This document shows positions 10,594-18,548 of a stretch of 36,746 nucleotides of DNA, one piece after another. The notes beneath the pieces are model-generated. The model was given only the letters and a program-made list of their open reading frames with translations. It was not told where the DNA came from and searched no databases. How positions within the stretch are numbered: position 1 is the stretch's first letter; the number at the start of each line of letters is the position of its first letter. Origin of the DNA: Exiguobacterium sp. (GTDB lineage: Bacteria > Bacillota > Bacilli > Exiguobacteriales > Exiguobacteriaceae); assembly GCF_020832205.1 (NCBI RefSeq), contig NZ_JAFIFD010000054.1, positions 1 to 36,746 of the forward strand, read 5' to 3'. Made by a program: the position numbers and the translations under genes.

Positions 10594-12621
10594 TTAACGC
10601 GATTCGTTGTTCGGGCGTTCCGTTGGTGTCGCCTCAGGCTTGTCGCCTTCAGGGACGACGTCCGGCTTCACTTCTTGAACCGACTCAGGTTGATCGACGA
10701 TTTGTCCGTGCTTGACGGCCGCCTCATCTTTCTTCGCCTCGTCGCTCGAATCGTCCGTCGATGGTGTCGACGGCTCTTCCGGTTCGTGCGGAAGGTATTC
10801 GCGCGTCTTGATCAAGTGACGAATCTGCTTCGAGTCGAGCGTTTCGACTTCGAGAAGTGTCTTCGCAACGAGCTCAAGATCGTCTTTACGGTCTGTCAGG
10901 ATTTGCTTCGCTTTCGCATAGCAACGGTTGATGATATCGCGAATCTCAAGATCGATGTCTTGGGCGATGGCATCCGAGTAGTTTTGTTCCGTTTGGAAAT
11001 CACGTCCCAAGAACACTTGTCCGCCATGGTTTGATCCGAGTTGGAGTGGTCCGAGCTTGTCGCTCATTCCGTAATCCATGACCATCTTCCGAGCAATTCC
11101 AGTCGCACGTTGGAAGTCGTTGCTCGCGCCGGTCGACACTTCGCCAAAGATCACATCTTCTGCGACACGACCGCCGAGAAGACCGACAATCTTATCTTCG
11201 AGCTCTGGTTTCGTCATGAAGTAACGATCTTCTTTCGGAAGCATGACGACGTAGCCGCCCGCGTTTCCGCGTGGAACGATCGTCACTTTATGGACTTCGT
11301 CAGCGTTCTCAAGCTCGATACCGATAATCGTGTGACCCGCTTCGTGGTAAGCCACGATTTGACGCTCTTTCTCCGAAATGACGCGACTCTTCTTCGAAGG
11401 TCCCGCGATGACGCGGTCAATCGCTTCCTCGACATCCACGACCGAGACCGCTGCACGGTCAGACCGGGCTGCGACGAGCGCCGCCTCGTTGAGCAAGTTC
11501 TCCAAATCAGCTCCTGAGAATCCAGGCGTCCGCTGGGCGATCGACTTCAAGTCGACCGTTGAATCGAGCGGCTTGTTGCGCGCGTGAACTTTCAAGACTT
11601 CTTCACGGCCTTTCACGTCAGGGCGGTCGACCGTGATTTGACGGTCAAAACGTCCTGGACGGAGAAGGGCTGGGTCAAGGATGTCCGGACGGTTCGTCGC
11701 GGCAATCATGATGATCCCTTCATTATCGCTGAACCCATCCATTTCGACGAGCAATTGGTTGAGCGTTTGCTCACGTTCATCGTGTCCGCCACCGAGACCG
11801 GCACCACGCTGACGTCCAACCGCATCGATTTCATCGATGAAGATGATACACGGCGCGTTCTTCTTCGCGTTCTCGAACAAGTCACGGACACGTGATGCCC
11901 CGACCCCGACGAACATCTCTACGAAATCAGAACCTGAAATCGAGAAGAACGGTACACCGGCTTCACCCGCCGCCGCACGGGCGAGGAGTGTCTTACCTGT
12001 TCCTGGAGGACCGACGAGCAAGACCCCTTTCGGGATGCGCGCCCCGAGTTTCGAGAACTTGCGCGGGTCTTTCAAGAATTCAACGACTTCGATGAGCTCT
12101 TGTTTCTCTTCGTCCGCTCCGGCGACGTCTTTGAACGTCACACGGCGCTTCTCTTGGTCGTATAATTTCGCCTTCGATTTTCCGAAGTTCATCACACGAC
12201 CGCCACCGCCGCCACCTTGGGCTTGGTTGAGCAAGAAGAAGAATAAGATGAAGATGATGATGAACGGTAAGATCGCAAACACGATGCTGAACCAGTTCCC
12301 ACTCGACTCTGCTTCTTCGACGCTAATGTCCGTATTCGCACGAAGCGACGAGAGCACTTCTGCGTATTCGGCCTCGTTGGCCGGGATGTTCGTTTCAAAA
12401 CGCTGGTCTTCATCTCCTGAAAGATCACCTGTAATTGAGATGGCACCCGGAATTTCTTGCACGGTCGCCGTTTCAATCCGACCTTCTTCCACATATTCCA
12501 AAAACTTCGAGTACGTGAGCGTCTCGCTCTGGCTGCTCGGGTTTTGTAAATATTGAAGGAACAAGATCAAGGCTAGGAAAATCACACCGAAAACTAAGGT
12601 GTTTTTCACTGCACGATTCAT
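10594..12621 (-). CDS. ftsH: ATP-dependent zinc metalloprotease FtsH
   Basis: FtsH is a hexameric membrane protease that degrades unassembled membrane proteins and short-lived regulators. The 675-residue protein has two membrane segments (about 8-25 and 112-131) flanking an extracytoplasmic domain, then a Gly-rich linker, an AAA+ module with Walker A GPPGTGKT at 204-211, [11 protein letters not shown] as Walker B and the SRH arginines, and the zinc site HEAGH at 426-430. The C-terminal ~60 residues are acidic, Pro/Glu-rich and poorly conserved. The ATG at 12621 follows GGAGGC; an in-frame start 13 codons upstream lacks family similarity. A small hairpin (CGAGAA/TTCTCG, 12638-12655) sits just before the ribosome-binding site. 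No convincing promoter in 12622-12726. Confidence 0.97.
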   Translation of the reverse strand: MNRAVKNTLVFGVIFLALILFLQYLQNPSSQSETLTYSKFLEYVEEGRIETATVQEIPGAISITGDLSGDEDQRFETNIPANEAEYAEVLSSLRANTDISVEEAESSGNWFSIVFAILPFIIIFILFFFLLNQAQGGGGGGRVMNFGKSKAKLYDQEKRRVTFKDVAGADEEKQELIEVVEFLKDPRKFSKLGARIPKGVLLVGPPGTGKTLLARAAAGEAGVPFFSISGSDFVEMFVGVGASRVRDLFENAKKNAPCIIFIDEIDAVGRQRGAGLGGGHDEREQTLNQLLVEMDGFSDNEGIIMIAATNRPDILDPALLRPGRFDRQITVDRPDVKGREEVLKVHARNKPLDSTVDLKSIAQRTPGFSGADLENLLNEAALVAARSDRAAVSVVDVEEAIDRVIAGPSKKSRVISEKERQIVAYHEAGHTIIGIELENADEVHKVTIVPRGNAGGYVVMLPKEDRYFMTKPELEDKIVGLLGGRVAEDVIFGEVSTGASNDFQRATGIARKMVMDYGMSDKLGPLQLGSNHGGQVFLGRDFQTEQNYSDAIAQDIDLEIRDIINRCYAKAKQILTDRKDDLELVAKTLLEVETLDSKQIRHLIKTREYLPHEPEEPSTPSTDDSSDEAKKDEAAVKHGQIVDQPESVQEVKPDVVPEGDKPEATPTERPNNESR

Positions 12622-12726
12622 TCTCTGCCTCCTATTCCGAGAAACGATGTTCTCGCCCATTCAGTATATGTGTATACTTTGGGTATTTCTTTTATCTTAC
12701 CACGTCACATTTTCAAAAGAAAAACG

Positions 12727-13272
12727 TTAGCCCCCGTAAACGCTCGGCTTGAGCACACCGACGTAAGGAAGGTTACGATATTTCTCTTCATAATCGAGAC
12801 CGTAGCCAACGACGAATTCGTGAGGAATCACGAAACCGCTATAATCTGCAGACAATCCGTTTTTACGTCCTGTCGGCTTATCGAGCAACGTCACAATTTT
12901 TACCGACTTCGCTTTGCGGTATTTAAGGAGGTCTACGAGATAACCGAGCGTGAGCCCGCTATCAATGATATCTTCTACAATCAAGATGTCACGACCTTCT
13001 ACAGACGTATTTAAATCTTTCTCGATTTTCACTTCACCTGTCGAAGACGTCCCTCCGTGATACGTCGACACGTCCATGAAATCCATCTCTAAATGGATAT
13101 CCATTTCTTTGACGAGGTCTGACATGAATGGCATCGCACCTTTCAATACACAGACGAGAAGCGGGAACTCTTCTTTATATTCTTCGCTGAGCGTTGCCGC
13201 GAGTTCTTTCACTTTTACTTGAATCTCTTCACTCGAAATGAGCACCTTTTCCATATCGTTCATTAATGACAT
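12727..13272 (-). CDS. hpt: Hypoxanthine-guanine phosphoribosyltransferase
   Basis: Hpt salvages hypoxanthine and guanine with PRPP to give IMP and GMP. The 181-residue protein aligns along its length with B. subtilis Hpr[37 protein letters not shown], the PRPP-binding [14 protein letters not shown], and the C-terminal [23 protein letters not shown]. The ATG follows AGGAGG. It lies between tilS and ftsH, an order conserved across Firmicutes; in B. subtilis TilS and HprT are reported to act together in ftsH expression. Confidence 0.97.
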   Translation of the reverse strand: MSLMNDMEKVLISSEEIQVKVKELAATLSEEYKEEFPLLVCVLKGAMPFMSDLVKEMDIHLEMDFMDVSTYHGGTSSTGEVKIEKDLNTSVEGRDILIVEDIIDSGLTLGYLVDLLKYRKAKSVKIVTLLDKPTGRKNGLSADYSGFVIPHEFVVGYGLDYEEKYRNLPYVGVLKPSVYGG

Positions 13273-13304
13273 CTTGAAATCCTCCTCTTTCTAATCCGAC
13301 ACAA

Positions 13305-14531
13305 TCACCATTTTACCATTAATCGTGGGCATCTCGCATCCGACTTCTCTGGAAAGTCGGAAACTCTTATCCCTACTATAGCGATAACCCGCCCAGTTGC
13401 GTCAACTAATAACGGGATGAACGGACGTTTTTCGCGTGGGACTTTCGCATCCATGAGTATACGGGCCACTTTTTTCGTCCCGACCGTGAGGTGCATCCGA
13501 TCACCCGGGCGCGCGGAACGGACGTGGAGCGGCATTTGAATCGCAGCGAGCGGTACCCCATGCACGCCGTCGACTTGCTCGATCGAAACGAGCTGCTCTC
13601 CAAACTTGACCCGTGCCGGCAAAGACGCCACGACTTGTGGTTGCGGCAGCGGTGATGCGACATGTTCAGTCAATAAGATTTGGCCGTCCCGTTTCTCTAA
13701 GCGCCACTCTCCTTCTAAGTCATAGCGTCCCGTCCCTCGCTCACTGCGAACGAGTCGTTCGAGCCCTTCCGCTATTTGTACCCCAAATCGTTGGGAGAGA
13801 AGCCGACCGAGGACGTATCGATCTAACGGACGTAACGACGTCACATCCTCAAGTTTCACATGAAACGCTTTCATTTCAAAATGGACAGTCCGCTCCATCC
13901 AAGCCCACATCGTCGTATAGCGATGTTGCCACATATGGCGATGCGCTTTAGCCGCCGTTCCGACATCGGCTGCTAGGTTCGGCCAATCCATACGCAATGC
14001 CGGAATGAGCTGATGCCGAATTTTATTGCGCAAATAGTCACATTCATCGTTCGTCGCATCTTCGCGCCAGTCAAGACCGTGGCGTCTCGCATATGCGATG
14101 AGATCTTGTTTCGTCTCCGATAACAACGGCCGGGTGAGGACGCCGTCGCCAAACGGCCTGCACTCGGGAATCCCGGTCACTTCGACGACGTTTCGATAGA
14201 GTTGAATCAACACCGTCTCGACCACATCGTCAGCATGGTGGGCCGTCATTAACTCCGTGTACGCGTTGTCTCGCATGACTGTCTCGAAAAACGCATAACG
14301 CGCTTCGCGGTAAGACGCTTGAGACGCTTGATCGAACATCAACCGTTTACCGTGAAAAGGAACGCCGTAATCCTGCGCCAGTCGCTCCACGAAACGATAC
14401 TCTTCATCGGATGCAAGGCGCTGACCATGATGGACGTGGGCGATGCCCACATCAAGCCCTTGTTCAATCATCCGATGCAACAAGACGACTGAATCGACCC
14501 CGCCGGAGACGGCAATTAATACGTTCGGCAT
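13305..14531 (-). CDS. tilS: tRNA(Ile)-lysidine synthetase
   Basis: TilS attaches lysine to C34 of tRNA-Ile(CAU), changing its codon from AUG to AUA; it is essential. The 408-residue protein has an N-terminal PP-loop ATP pyrophosphatase domain (VLIAVSGGVDSVVLLH near residue 4), the AHVHHGQR motif, TAHHADDVVETVL, and LTRPLLSETKQDL, followed by the C-terminal TilS substrate-binding domains (PGDRMHLTVGTKKVARILMD). The ATG at 14531 follows GGAGGG. It starts only 22 nt after a tRNA terminator, leaving almost no room for a promoter. Confidence 0.95.
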   Translation of the reverse strand: MPNVLIAVSGGVDSVVLLHRMIEQGLDVGIAHVHHGQRLASDEEYRFVERLAQDYGVPFHGKRLMFDQASQASYREARYAFFETVMRDNAYTELMTAHHADDVVETVLIQLYRNVVEVTGIPECRPFGDGVLTRPLLSETKQDLIAYARRHGLDWREDATNDECDYLRNKIRHQLIPALRMDWPNLAADVGTAAKAHRHMWQHRYTTMWAWMERTVHFEMKAFHVKLEDVTSLRPLDRYVLGRLLSQRFGVQIAEGLERLVRSERGTGRYDLEGEWRLEKRDGQILLTEHVASPLPQPQVVASLPARVKFGEQLVSIEQVDGVHGVPLAAIQMPLHVRSARPGDRMHLTVGTKKVARILMDAKVPREKRPFIPLLVDATGRVIAIVGIRVSDFPEKSDARCPRLMVKW

Positions 14532-14553
14532 CTTCCGCCCTCCTTGAGATAAC

Positions 14554-14581
14554 AAAAAAAGCCACCTCAGATGAGATGACT
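14554..14581 (-). terminator. tRNA-Met/tRNA-Glu operon terminator
   Basis: Minus strand AGTCATCTC-ATCT-GAGGTGGCT, a 9-bp stem with two G-U pairs and a 4-nt loop, followed by TTTTTTT. It lies 17 nt beyond tRNA-Glu and immediately before the tilS ribosome-binding site. Confidence 0.8.
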
Positions 14582-14597
14582 TTTTCGCTTAGGTAAG

Positions 14598-14669
14598 TGA
14601 CCCGTACGGGATTCGAACCCGTGTTACCGCCGTGAAAGGGCGGTGTCTTAACCGCTTGACCAACGGGCC
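14598..14669 (-). tRNA. tRNA-Glu (UUC)
   Basis: A complete cloverleaf on the minus strand: acceptor GGCCCGT/ACGGGTC, D-arm TGGTCAAGCGGTTAAGACA, anticodon stem CCGCC/GGCGG with loop CTTTCAC (anticodon TTC at 14634-14636), and T-arm with GGTTCGAATCC. The sequence closely matches B. subtilis tRNA-Glu. After the discriminator A, the gene continues CTT, so CCA is not encoded, unlike the neighbouring tRNA-Met. Confidence 0.96.
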
Positions 14670-14678
14670 TAAATAAAA

Positions 14679-14755
14679 TGGTAGCGGCGGAGGGAGTCGA
14701 ACCCACGACCTCACGGGTATGAACCGTACGCTCTAGCCAGCTGAGCTACACCGCC
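14679..14755 (-). tRNA. tRNA-Met (CAU)
   Basis: A complete cloverleaf on the minus strand: acceptor GGCGGTG paired with CGCCGCT-like 3' arm, D-arm TAGCTCAGCTGGCTAGAGCG, anticodon loop TTCATAC (CAT at 14719-14721), T-arm GGGTTCGACTCC, ending in encoded CCA. It is most likely an elongator tRNA-Met, by position matching trnSL-Met1 of B. subtilis and because it lacks the three G-C pairs of initiator anticodon stems. A tRNA-Ile(CAU) modified by TilS is the alternative to exclude. Confidence 0.93.
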
Positions 14756-14788
14756 ATGTTATTGTGTTGTGTCCTAAGCACATTTTCT

Positions 14789-14817
14789 ATAATAACCAGT
14801 CACCACGTTCGTGTCAA
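14789..14817 (-). promoter_or_regulatory. tRNA-Met/tRNA-Glu promoter
   Basis: Minus strand TTGACA (14812-14817), 17-bp spacer, TATTAT (14789-14794), preceded by an A/T-rich UP-like stretch. Both hexamers and spacing equal those of the rrn P2 promoter, as expected for a stable-RNA unit. It begins ~34 bp upstream of tRNA-Met. Confidence 0.88.
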
Positions 14818-14844
14818 TTCTTTTTTAAAGTTTTTTTATAAAAG

Positions 14845-14884
14845 AAATCGTGTATAGTGTCGTCTTCCCCACTATACACGATTT
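14845..14884 (-). terminator. yhgE terminator (perfect 15-bp stem)
   Basis: AAATCGTGTATAGTG (14845-14859) pairs perfectly with CACTATACACGATTT (14870-14884) around a 10-nt loop. On the minus strand the stem ends in a T-rich run (ATTTCTTTTAT). It lies 15 nt after the yhgE stop and directly before the tRNA promoter. Confidence 0.85.
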
Positions 14885-14899
14885 TCGTGTCCTTTTACA

Positions 14900-17302
14900 T
14901 TATGCTTCTGACGGAATACCGCGATATTTCTTTTTCCAAGCAATCCGGAAATAACCCCATAAAAGCCCGAGACAAGCGAGGGAGACGAGCGTGAGATAAA
15001 TCGTCGCCGTCTGTAAATATTGCGCCCCGTCCCCGGAAAGGATTTCTTTATAACCGGCCACCGTATACGTCATCGGAAGCAACGCGTTGAACGGTTGAAG
15101 CGCCCGCGGAATCAATTCTAACGGGAACGTTCCTGCCGACGTCGTCAGCTGTAAGATGAGCAAGACGATCGCCACGAAACGCCCCGGATTCCCGAGCACC
15201 GTTACGAGCAGTTGGACGATCACTAAGAACGTGATACTCGTCAACCAACTGAAACCGAAGAACTGAAGTGGCGCATCGACTTCTAACCCGAGCAAGTAGA
15301 TCATCGAGACGTCCAACACGAGCGCTTGAACGAACCCGATGACAATCAAGACACCCGATTTCGAGGCGAGCCAAGACGAGCTTCGTTTCGGTTTGCCTGC
15401 CGGGTCGTAAAGCGGATAGACGATTGAGAGCAAGAGTGCACCGACGAAAAGGCCGAGCGACATGAAGTAAGGGGCGAATCCAGTCCCATAGTTCGGCACT
15501 TCATGAATCGAATCATTTACAAGCGTGACTGGACCCGCCATCATGTCGACGTTATCGTCTCCGAGATCGATGGACGCTTGATCGGCACCTTCGGCTAACG
15601 CGTCACGTAGCGTTGTACTCCCCGACTCGAGTTCAGACAATCCATCTTTCAGTTCACTGCTTCCTGACGCGATCGTCTTCCCGCCATCAGCGAGTTGGAT
15701 CGCCCCGTCAGATAGCGAGCGCGTTCCGTCCTCTGCGTCTTTCGCGCCGGCAGCGAGCTTCTTGCTTCCGTCCGTCAGCGCACCGGTCGCTTCTGTCAAA
15801 CGCGTACTGCCTGAGGCCAGTTCAGATGTCCCGTCTCTCAACTGTCCTGCTCCAGCGTTCAACATTGTACTCGCTGATGCGAGCTCACTCGAACTCGCCG
15901 CAGCTGTTTTAGCCCCTTGCTCGAGTTGGGCCGAACCAGTAGCGAGCGCCATAGCCCCATCAGCTAACTCGGATTGTCCTTCCTTCAGCGTTGCCAAACC
16001 TGAAGCAAGTTCATTCGCCCCCGCTTCTGCTTTCGTTAAGCCGGCATCTAGCGCGGTTTGTCCGTCTCGGACACGTGTCGCACCCATCGTGAGTTCATCA
16101 AATCCGGCCGCTGTGGCCTGTTTACCTTCCTCAAGTCGACTTACTACTTGTTGAAGCACTTCTGGAGGAATCGGTTGACCCGATTGGGCCAGCGCCGAAA
16201 GTTGTTGCATCAATTCGTCTTGATTGGCGAGTAGCGTCGTTTTCATTTGTCCGATGCCGTCAATCAATTCGGTCTCTCCTGACAAGAGCGCGGCGTTCCC
16301 TTGTTTGGCGTTCGTCATCCCGTTCGCCAATTCATTCGAGCCGGTGACTAGCTGTTCACTGCCAGACTTCGCTTGATTGATTCCCGCCGCCAAGTCTTGT
16401 ATCCCGTCGTCAAGCGACTTTGTGCCTGCATGCAGTTCCTCAAGTTTTGAGGCGAACGTCGTCGTTCCTTGGACGAGTTGATTCGTCCCGTCCAAGAGAG
16501 CGGACGCGCCGTCCTCCACGCGGCGAGCCCCATCTGACAGGGCCGCACTTCCTTCATACACTTGTTGACTACCGTCAGCCAAGTCGGTCGTACCCGTTGC
16601 GAGTTGAGACACTCCTTCACCTAGACGACCCGCTCCGTCTGCAAGTTCCTGCTGTTTCGAAGCGAGAAGCGCAGCGCCATCAGCAAGTTGGGTCGCACCA
16701 TTTTTTGCCGTCTCGGAACCGTCAGCGAGAAGTGAGGCGCCGTCTGCCGCTTCCCCAAGTCCTGATGCCGCTTCATCGATGCCATCCCGCAACGCACTGA
16801 CGTACTGCTTCGCCACTTCCGTCGACAGTTCAGCTTTCACTTGTTCCATCGCCGAACCACCGATTTGAGCGGCCAAAAAGTTATAAGACTCGTTCGCGAT
16901 GTACTTGAGCTCGAGCGGCTCCGGTTTGTCATCGAGTGCAGTCGTCGCTTTCTCCGAAAAGTCTTGTGGGATTTCAATGGCCATATAGTAGTCATGGTCA
17001 TTTAAGCCCAGCTCTGCTTCTTTTTTTGTCGTCTCAATAAATTCGAACGCTTCCGAAGCAAGCAATTTATCGACGAGCTCGTCTCCGATGGCGAGCGACT
17101 CCCCTTCGAACGTGGCCCCGCGATCTTCATTGACGATGGCGACCGGTAAATCCTTCATTTGTCCGTACGGATCCCAGAACGCCCATAAAAACATTCCCGC
17201 ATACATGAGCGGCACGAGCACGACCGCGAGAATCGGGATCCATACCCGCGGATCTTTCCCAACGCTTCGCCACTCGGCTTTCCATAGTTTCCATCCATTC
17301 AT
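14900..17302 (-). CDS. yhgE: YhgE/Pip-family membrane protein with glycine-marked heptad repeats
   Basis: An 800-residue membrane protein of the YhgE/Pip (phage infection protein) family, related to ABC-2-type permease membrane domains; the transported or bound substrate is unknown. One membrane helix lies near 21-41 and five near 609-629, 649-672, 685-704, 708-726 and 765-785. Between them is a large extracytoplasmic part: a family-specific region (LPVAIVNEDRGA at 52-63, DYYMAIEIPQDFS) and then 26 heptads (173-354) and 25 heptads (392-566), nearly all with Gly at the second place and Leu/Ala/Val at the sixth. A 37-residue break with GQPIPPEV separates the two blocks. The start MNGWKLWKAEW is family-typical. 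The gene is not part of the B. subtilis order here and sits alone between yabR and the tRNAs. Confidence 0.85.
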   Translation of the reverse strand: MNGWKLWKAEWRSVGKDPRVWIPILAVVLVPLMYAGMFLWAFWDPYGQMKDLPVAIVNEDRGATFEGESLAIGDELVDKLLASEAFEFIETTKKEAELGLNDHDYYMAIEIPQDFSEKATTALDDKPEPLELKYIANESYNFLAAQIGGSAMEQVKAELSTEVAKQYVSALRDGIDEAASGLGEAADGASLLADGSETAKNGATQLADGAALLASKQQELADGAGRLGEGVSQLATGTTDLADGSQQVYEGSAALSDGARRVEDGASALLDGTNQLVQGTTTFASKLEELHAGTKSLDDGIQDLAAGINQAKSGSEQLVTGSNELANGMTNAKQGNAALLSGETELIDGIGQMKTTLLANQDELMQQLSALAQSGQPIPPEVLQQVVSRLEEGKQATAAGFDELTMGATRVRDGQTALDAGLTKAEAGANELASGLATLKEGQSELADGAMALATGSAQLEQGAKTAAASSSELASASTMLNAGAGQLRDGTSELASGSTRLTEATGALTDGSKKLAAGAKDAEDGTRSLSDGAIQLADGGKTIASGSSELKDGLSELESGSTTLRDALAEGADQASIDLGDDNVDMMAGPVTLVNDSIHEVPNYGTGFAPYFMSLGLFVGALLLSIVYPLYDPAGKPKRSSSWLASKSGVLIVIGFVQALVLDVSMIYLLGLEVDAPLQFFGFSWLTSITFLVIVQLLVTVLGNPGRFVAIVLLILQLTTSAGTFPLELIPRALQPFNALLPMTYTVAGYKEILSGDGAQYLQTATIYLTLVSLACLGLLWGYFRIAWKKKYRGIPSEA
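15605..16786 (-). repeat. Coding heptad-repeat tract in yhgE
   Basis: About 51 consecutive 21-bp coding units in two blocks (16241-16786 and 15605-16129) separated by 111 bp. Units follow the form [DSAETNQ]-G-x-x-x-[LAV]-x, for example DGAALLA, DGTNQLV and SGSSELK. Register is kept exactly within each block. A few units have lost the Gly (SKQQELA, SKLEELH, SASTMLN, EATGALT). DNA identity between units is low, so this is an old protein-level repeat rather than a recent tandem duplication. Confidence 0.85.
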
Positions 17303-17353
17303 GTCATTTCTCCACCTTCACTTATAAAACATAACTATTTTTTCATGTCCCCT

Positions 17354-17382
17354 ATTTTGCTCCCTTCTTTTAAAAAATGCAA
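17354..17382 (-). promoter_or_regulatory. possible yhgE promoter
   Basis: Minus strand TTGCAT (17377-17382), 17-bp spacer, CAAAAT (17354-17359). The -10 is weak. It is flanked by a 7-bp inverted repeat, ATAACTA/TAGTTAT (17390-17396 and 17333-17339), that might bind a regulator. Confidence 0.4.
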
Positions 17383-17418
17383 CCCTTTTTAGTTATTTTT
17401 CATAACAATTTATACGCC

Positions 17419-17450
17419 AAAAAAAGCCACAGACGTCAATCGTCTGTGGC
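17419..17450 (-). terminator. yabR terminator
   Basis: Perfect 10-bp stem GCCACAGACG/CGTCTGTGGC (17426-17435 with 17441-17450), 5-nt loop, then TTTTTTT on the minus strand. It lies 63 nt after the yabR stop. Confidence 0.93.
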
Positions 17451-17513
17451 CATGCATGTCGCATATGAAAAAGTGTGTATCGTTACGAGTAGAAGCTTGT
17501 GGTTTACGAAGGG

Positions 17514-18053
17514 TTACCCGCGCTTGGCTCCACGCCCACCGCGTTTCGAATCAGTCTGACGCTTCAACGTTGTGAGACGCTCATCGCTATCTTTCAAGAA
17601 CTTGCTCATCAACGTGTCAAACGTTTCAGGCTCACGACGTACTTCACGACGTCCGCCGCCACCGCGTGGACCGCCGCCACCACGTGGACCGCCACCGCCG
17701 CCGCGTGGACCTTGTCCTGGGCCGCCTGGACGTGGACCTTGCCCTGGGCCACCTGGACGCGGGCCGCGAGGAGCGAAACGCTCGCCTGCTGGACGCTCAG
17801 GACGTTCGCTCACAGGACGATCGACCGCTTTTTTGATGGACAACCCGATTTTGCCATCGTTCTCGACGTTCAATACTTTGACTGTGACTTCCTGACCGAC
17901 CGTGAGGACTTCATTGATGTCTTTGACGTAAGAATCCGCCACTTCACTGATGTGCACCAAACCTGTCTTTCCGTTTGGAAGTTCTACGAACGCTCCGAAA
18001 TGCGTAATCCCTGTAACCTTACCTTGTACCTTGCTTCCTACTTCAATTGACAT
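17514..18053 (-). CDS. yabR: S1-domain RNA-binding protein YabR with Gly/Pro/Arg-rich insert
   Basis: A 179-residue cytoplasmic protein with one S1 RNA-binding domain (1-75: GSKVQGKVTGITHFGAFVEL, GLVHISEVADSYVKDI) and a conserved C-terminal tail (144-179: FDTLMSKFLKDSDERL, KRGGRGAKRG). B. subtilis YabR, as I remember it, is about 128 residues. The extra length here is a low-complexity insert at about 92-136: two copies of RPGGPGQGP and three PRGGGG units. The ATG at 18053 follows AAAGGAG; an upstream in-frame extension has no match. It has its own promoter and terminator. A role in translation or RNA handling is inferred from the domain only. Confidence 0.9.
   Translation of the reverse strand: MSIEVGSKVQGKVTGITHFGAFVELPNGKTGLVHISEVADSYVKDINEVLTVGQEVTVKVLNVENDGKIGLSIKKAVDRPVSERPERPAGERFAPRGPRPGGPGQGPRPGGPGQGPRGGGGGPRGGGGPRGGGGRREVRREPETFDTLMSKFLKDSDERLTTLKRQTDSKRGGRGAKRG
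17649..17765 (-). repeat. Low-complexity Gly/Pro/Arg coding repeat in yabR
   Basis: Two tandem 27-bp units encoding RPGGPGQGP, followed by three PRGGGG units of 18-21 bp. The near-identical codon use (GGA/GGC CCT/CCC CGT) makes this stretch prone to length change by slippage or recombination. Confidence 0.8.
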
Positions 18054-18090
18054 AAAATAATGTACTCCTTTTTTTGATTGATTCCCTACA

Positions 18091-18119
18091 ATTATACGAG
18101 TCGTTTCGTCAACGGTCAA
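18091..18119 (-). promoter_or_regulatory. yabR promoter
   Basis: Minus strand TTGACC (18114-18119), 17-bp spacer, TATAAT (18091-18096). It starts 9 bp after the divIC stop and gives yabR a strong independent promoter. Confidence 0.85.
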
Positions 18120-18128
18120 CGAAGCGAC

Positions 18129-18503
18129 TTATTCCTCTGGTGAGAAGTAAAAAATAATCTCGCCATCTTTCGAGAACAACAGCTCGTTGCGCGCGAGGTT
18201 GGCGATATATTCATCGTCTTGTAAACGTTCGACCTGCTCCCTCAATTCCGCTTGCTCTTCTTTCACTTCATTCAATTCGACTTGCGCTTCGTTCTGATTG
18301 CGTTCTTGCTCCGAAACGTAGCCAACTTTCGTGAAGTAGCTCTGACCGATCAATACGATCATCAACAAGAAGAGGAGCGAGGCCGCGGCCAGGCGGCGTC
18401 GAAGATGGATACGTCGCCGGCTCTGATCTTTTTCCAGCTGTTCTCTCCGTTCATCGAGAGCCCGAATTCGCTGTTTGCGATCTATCGGGGTACGTCCATT
18501 CAT
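18129..18503 (-). CDS. divIC: Cell division protein DivIC (FtsB-like)
   Basis: DivIC is a bitopic septum-assembly protein that acts with FtsL and DivIB. The 124-residue protein has a basic cytoplasmic N-terminus (RKQRIRALDERREQ), one membrane helix at about 38-57, and an extracytoplasmic coiled coil (EQERNQNEAQVELNEVKEE) ending in the family motif YIANLARNELLFSKDGEIIF. The ATG follows GGAGGAAGG. In B. subtilis yabP and yabQ (sporulation) separate rqcP from divIC; here divIC follows rqcP after 45 nt. Confidence 0.94.
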   Translation of the reverse strand: MNGRTPIDRKQRIRALDERREQLEKDQSRRRIHLRRRLAAASLLFLLMIVLIGQSYFTKVGYVSEQERNQNEAQVELNEVKEEQAELREQVERLQDDEYIANLARNELLFSKDGEIIFYFSPEE

Positions 18504-18548
18504 CGAATCACCTTCCTCCTGTCCTAATACGTCCAGTATACCTTTTTT

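Noticed and set aside
11837-12556. Plus-strand open frame of 239 codons opposite ftsH
   Set aside because: Covers the invariant AAA+ core on the other strand; low-complexity Ser/Pro-rich product with no motif.
12622-12726. ftsH promoter (TAAGAT or TATACT as -10)
   Set aside because: Neither has an acceptable -35 at 16-18 bp; co-transcription with hpt is sufficient.
14679-14755. tRNA-Ile(CAU) instead of tRNA-Met
   Set aside because: The CAU anticodon alone cannot decide, but the conserved Met-Glu pair order and sequence similarity to elongator tRNA-Met favour Met.
15605-16786. CRISPR-like or recent tandem DNA repeat
   Set aside because: The period is 21 bp coding for heptads; DNA identity between units is low and the frame is open throughout.
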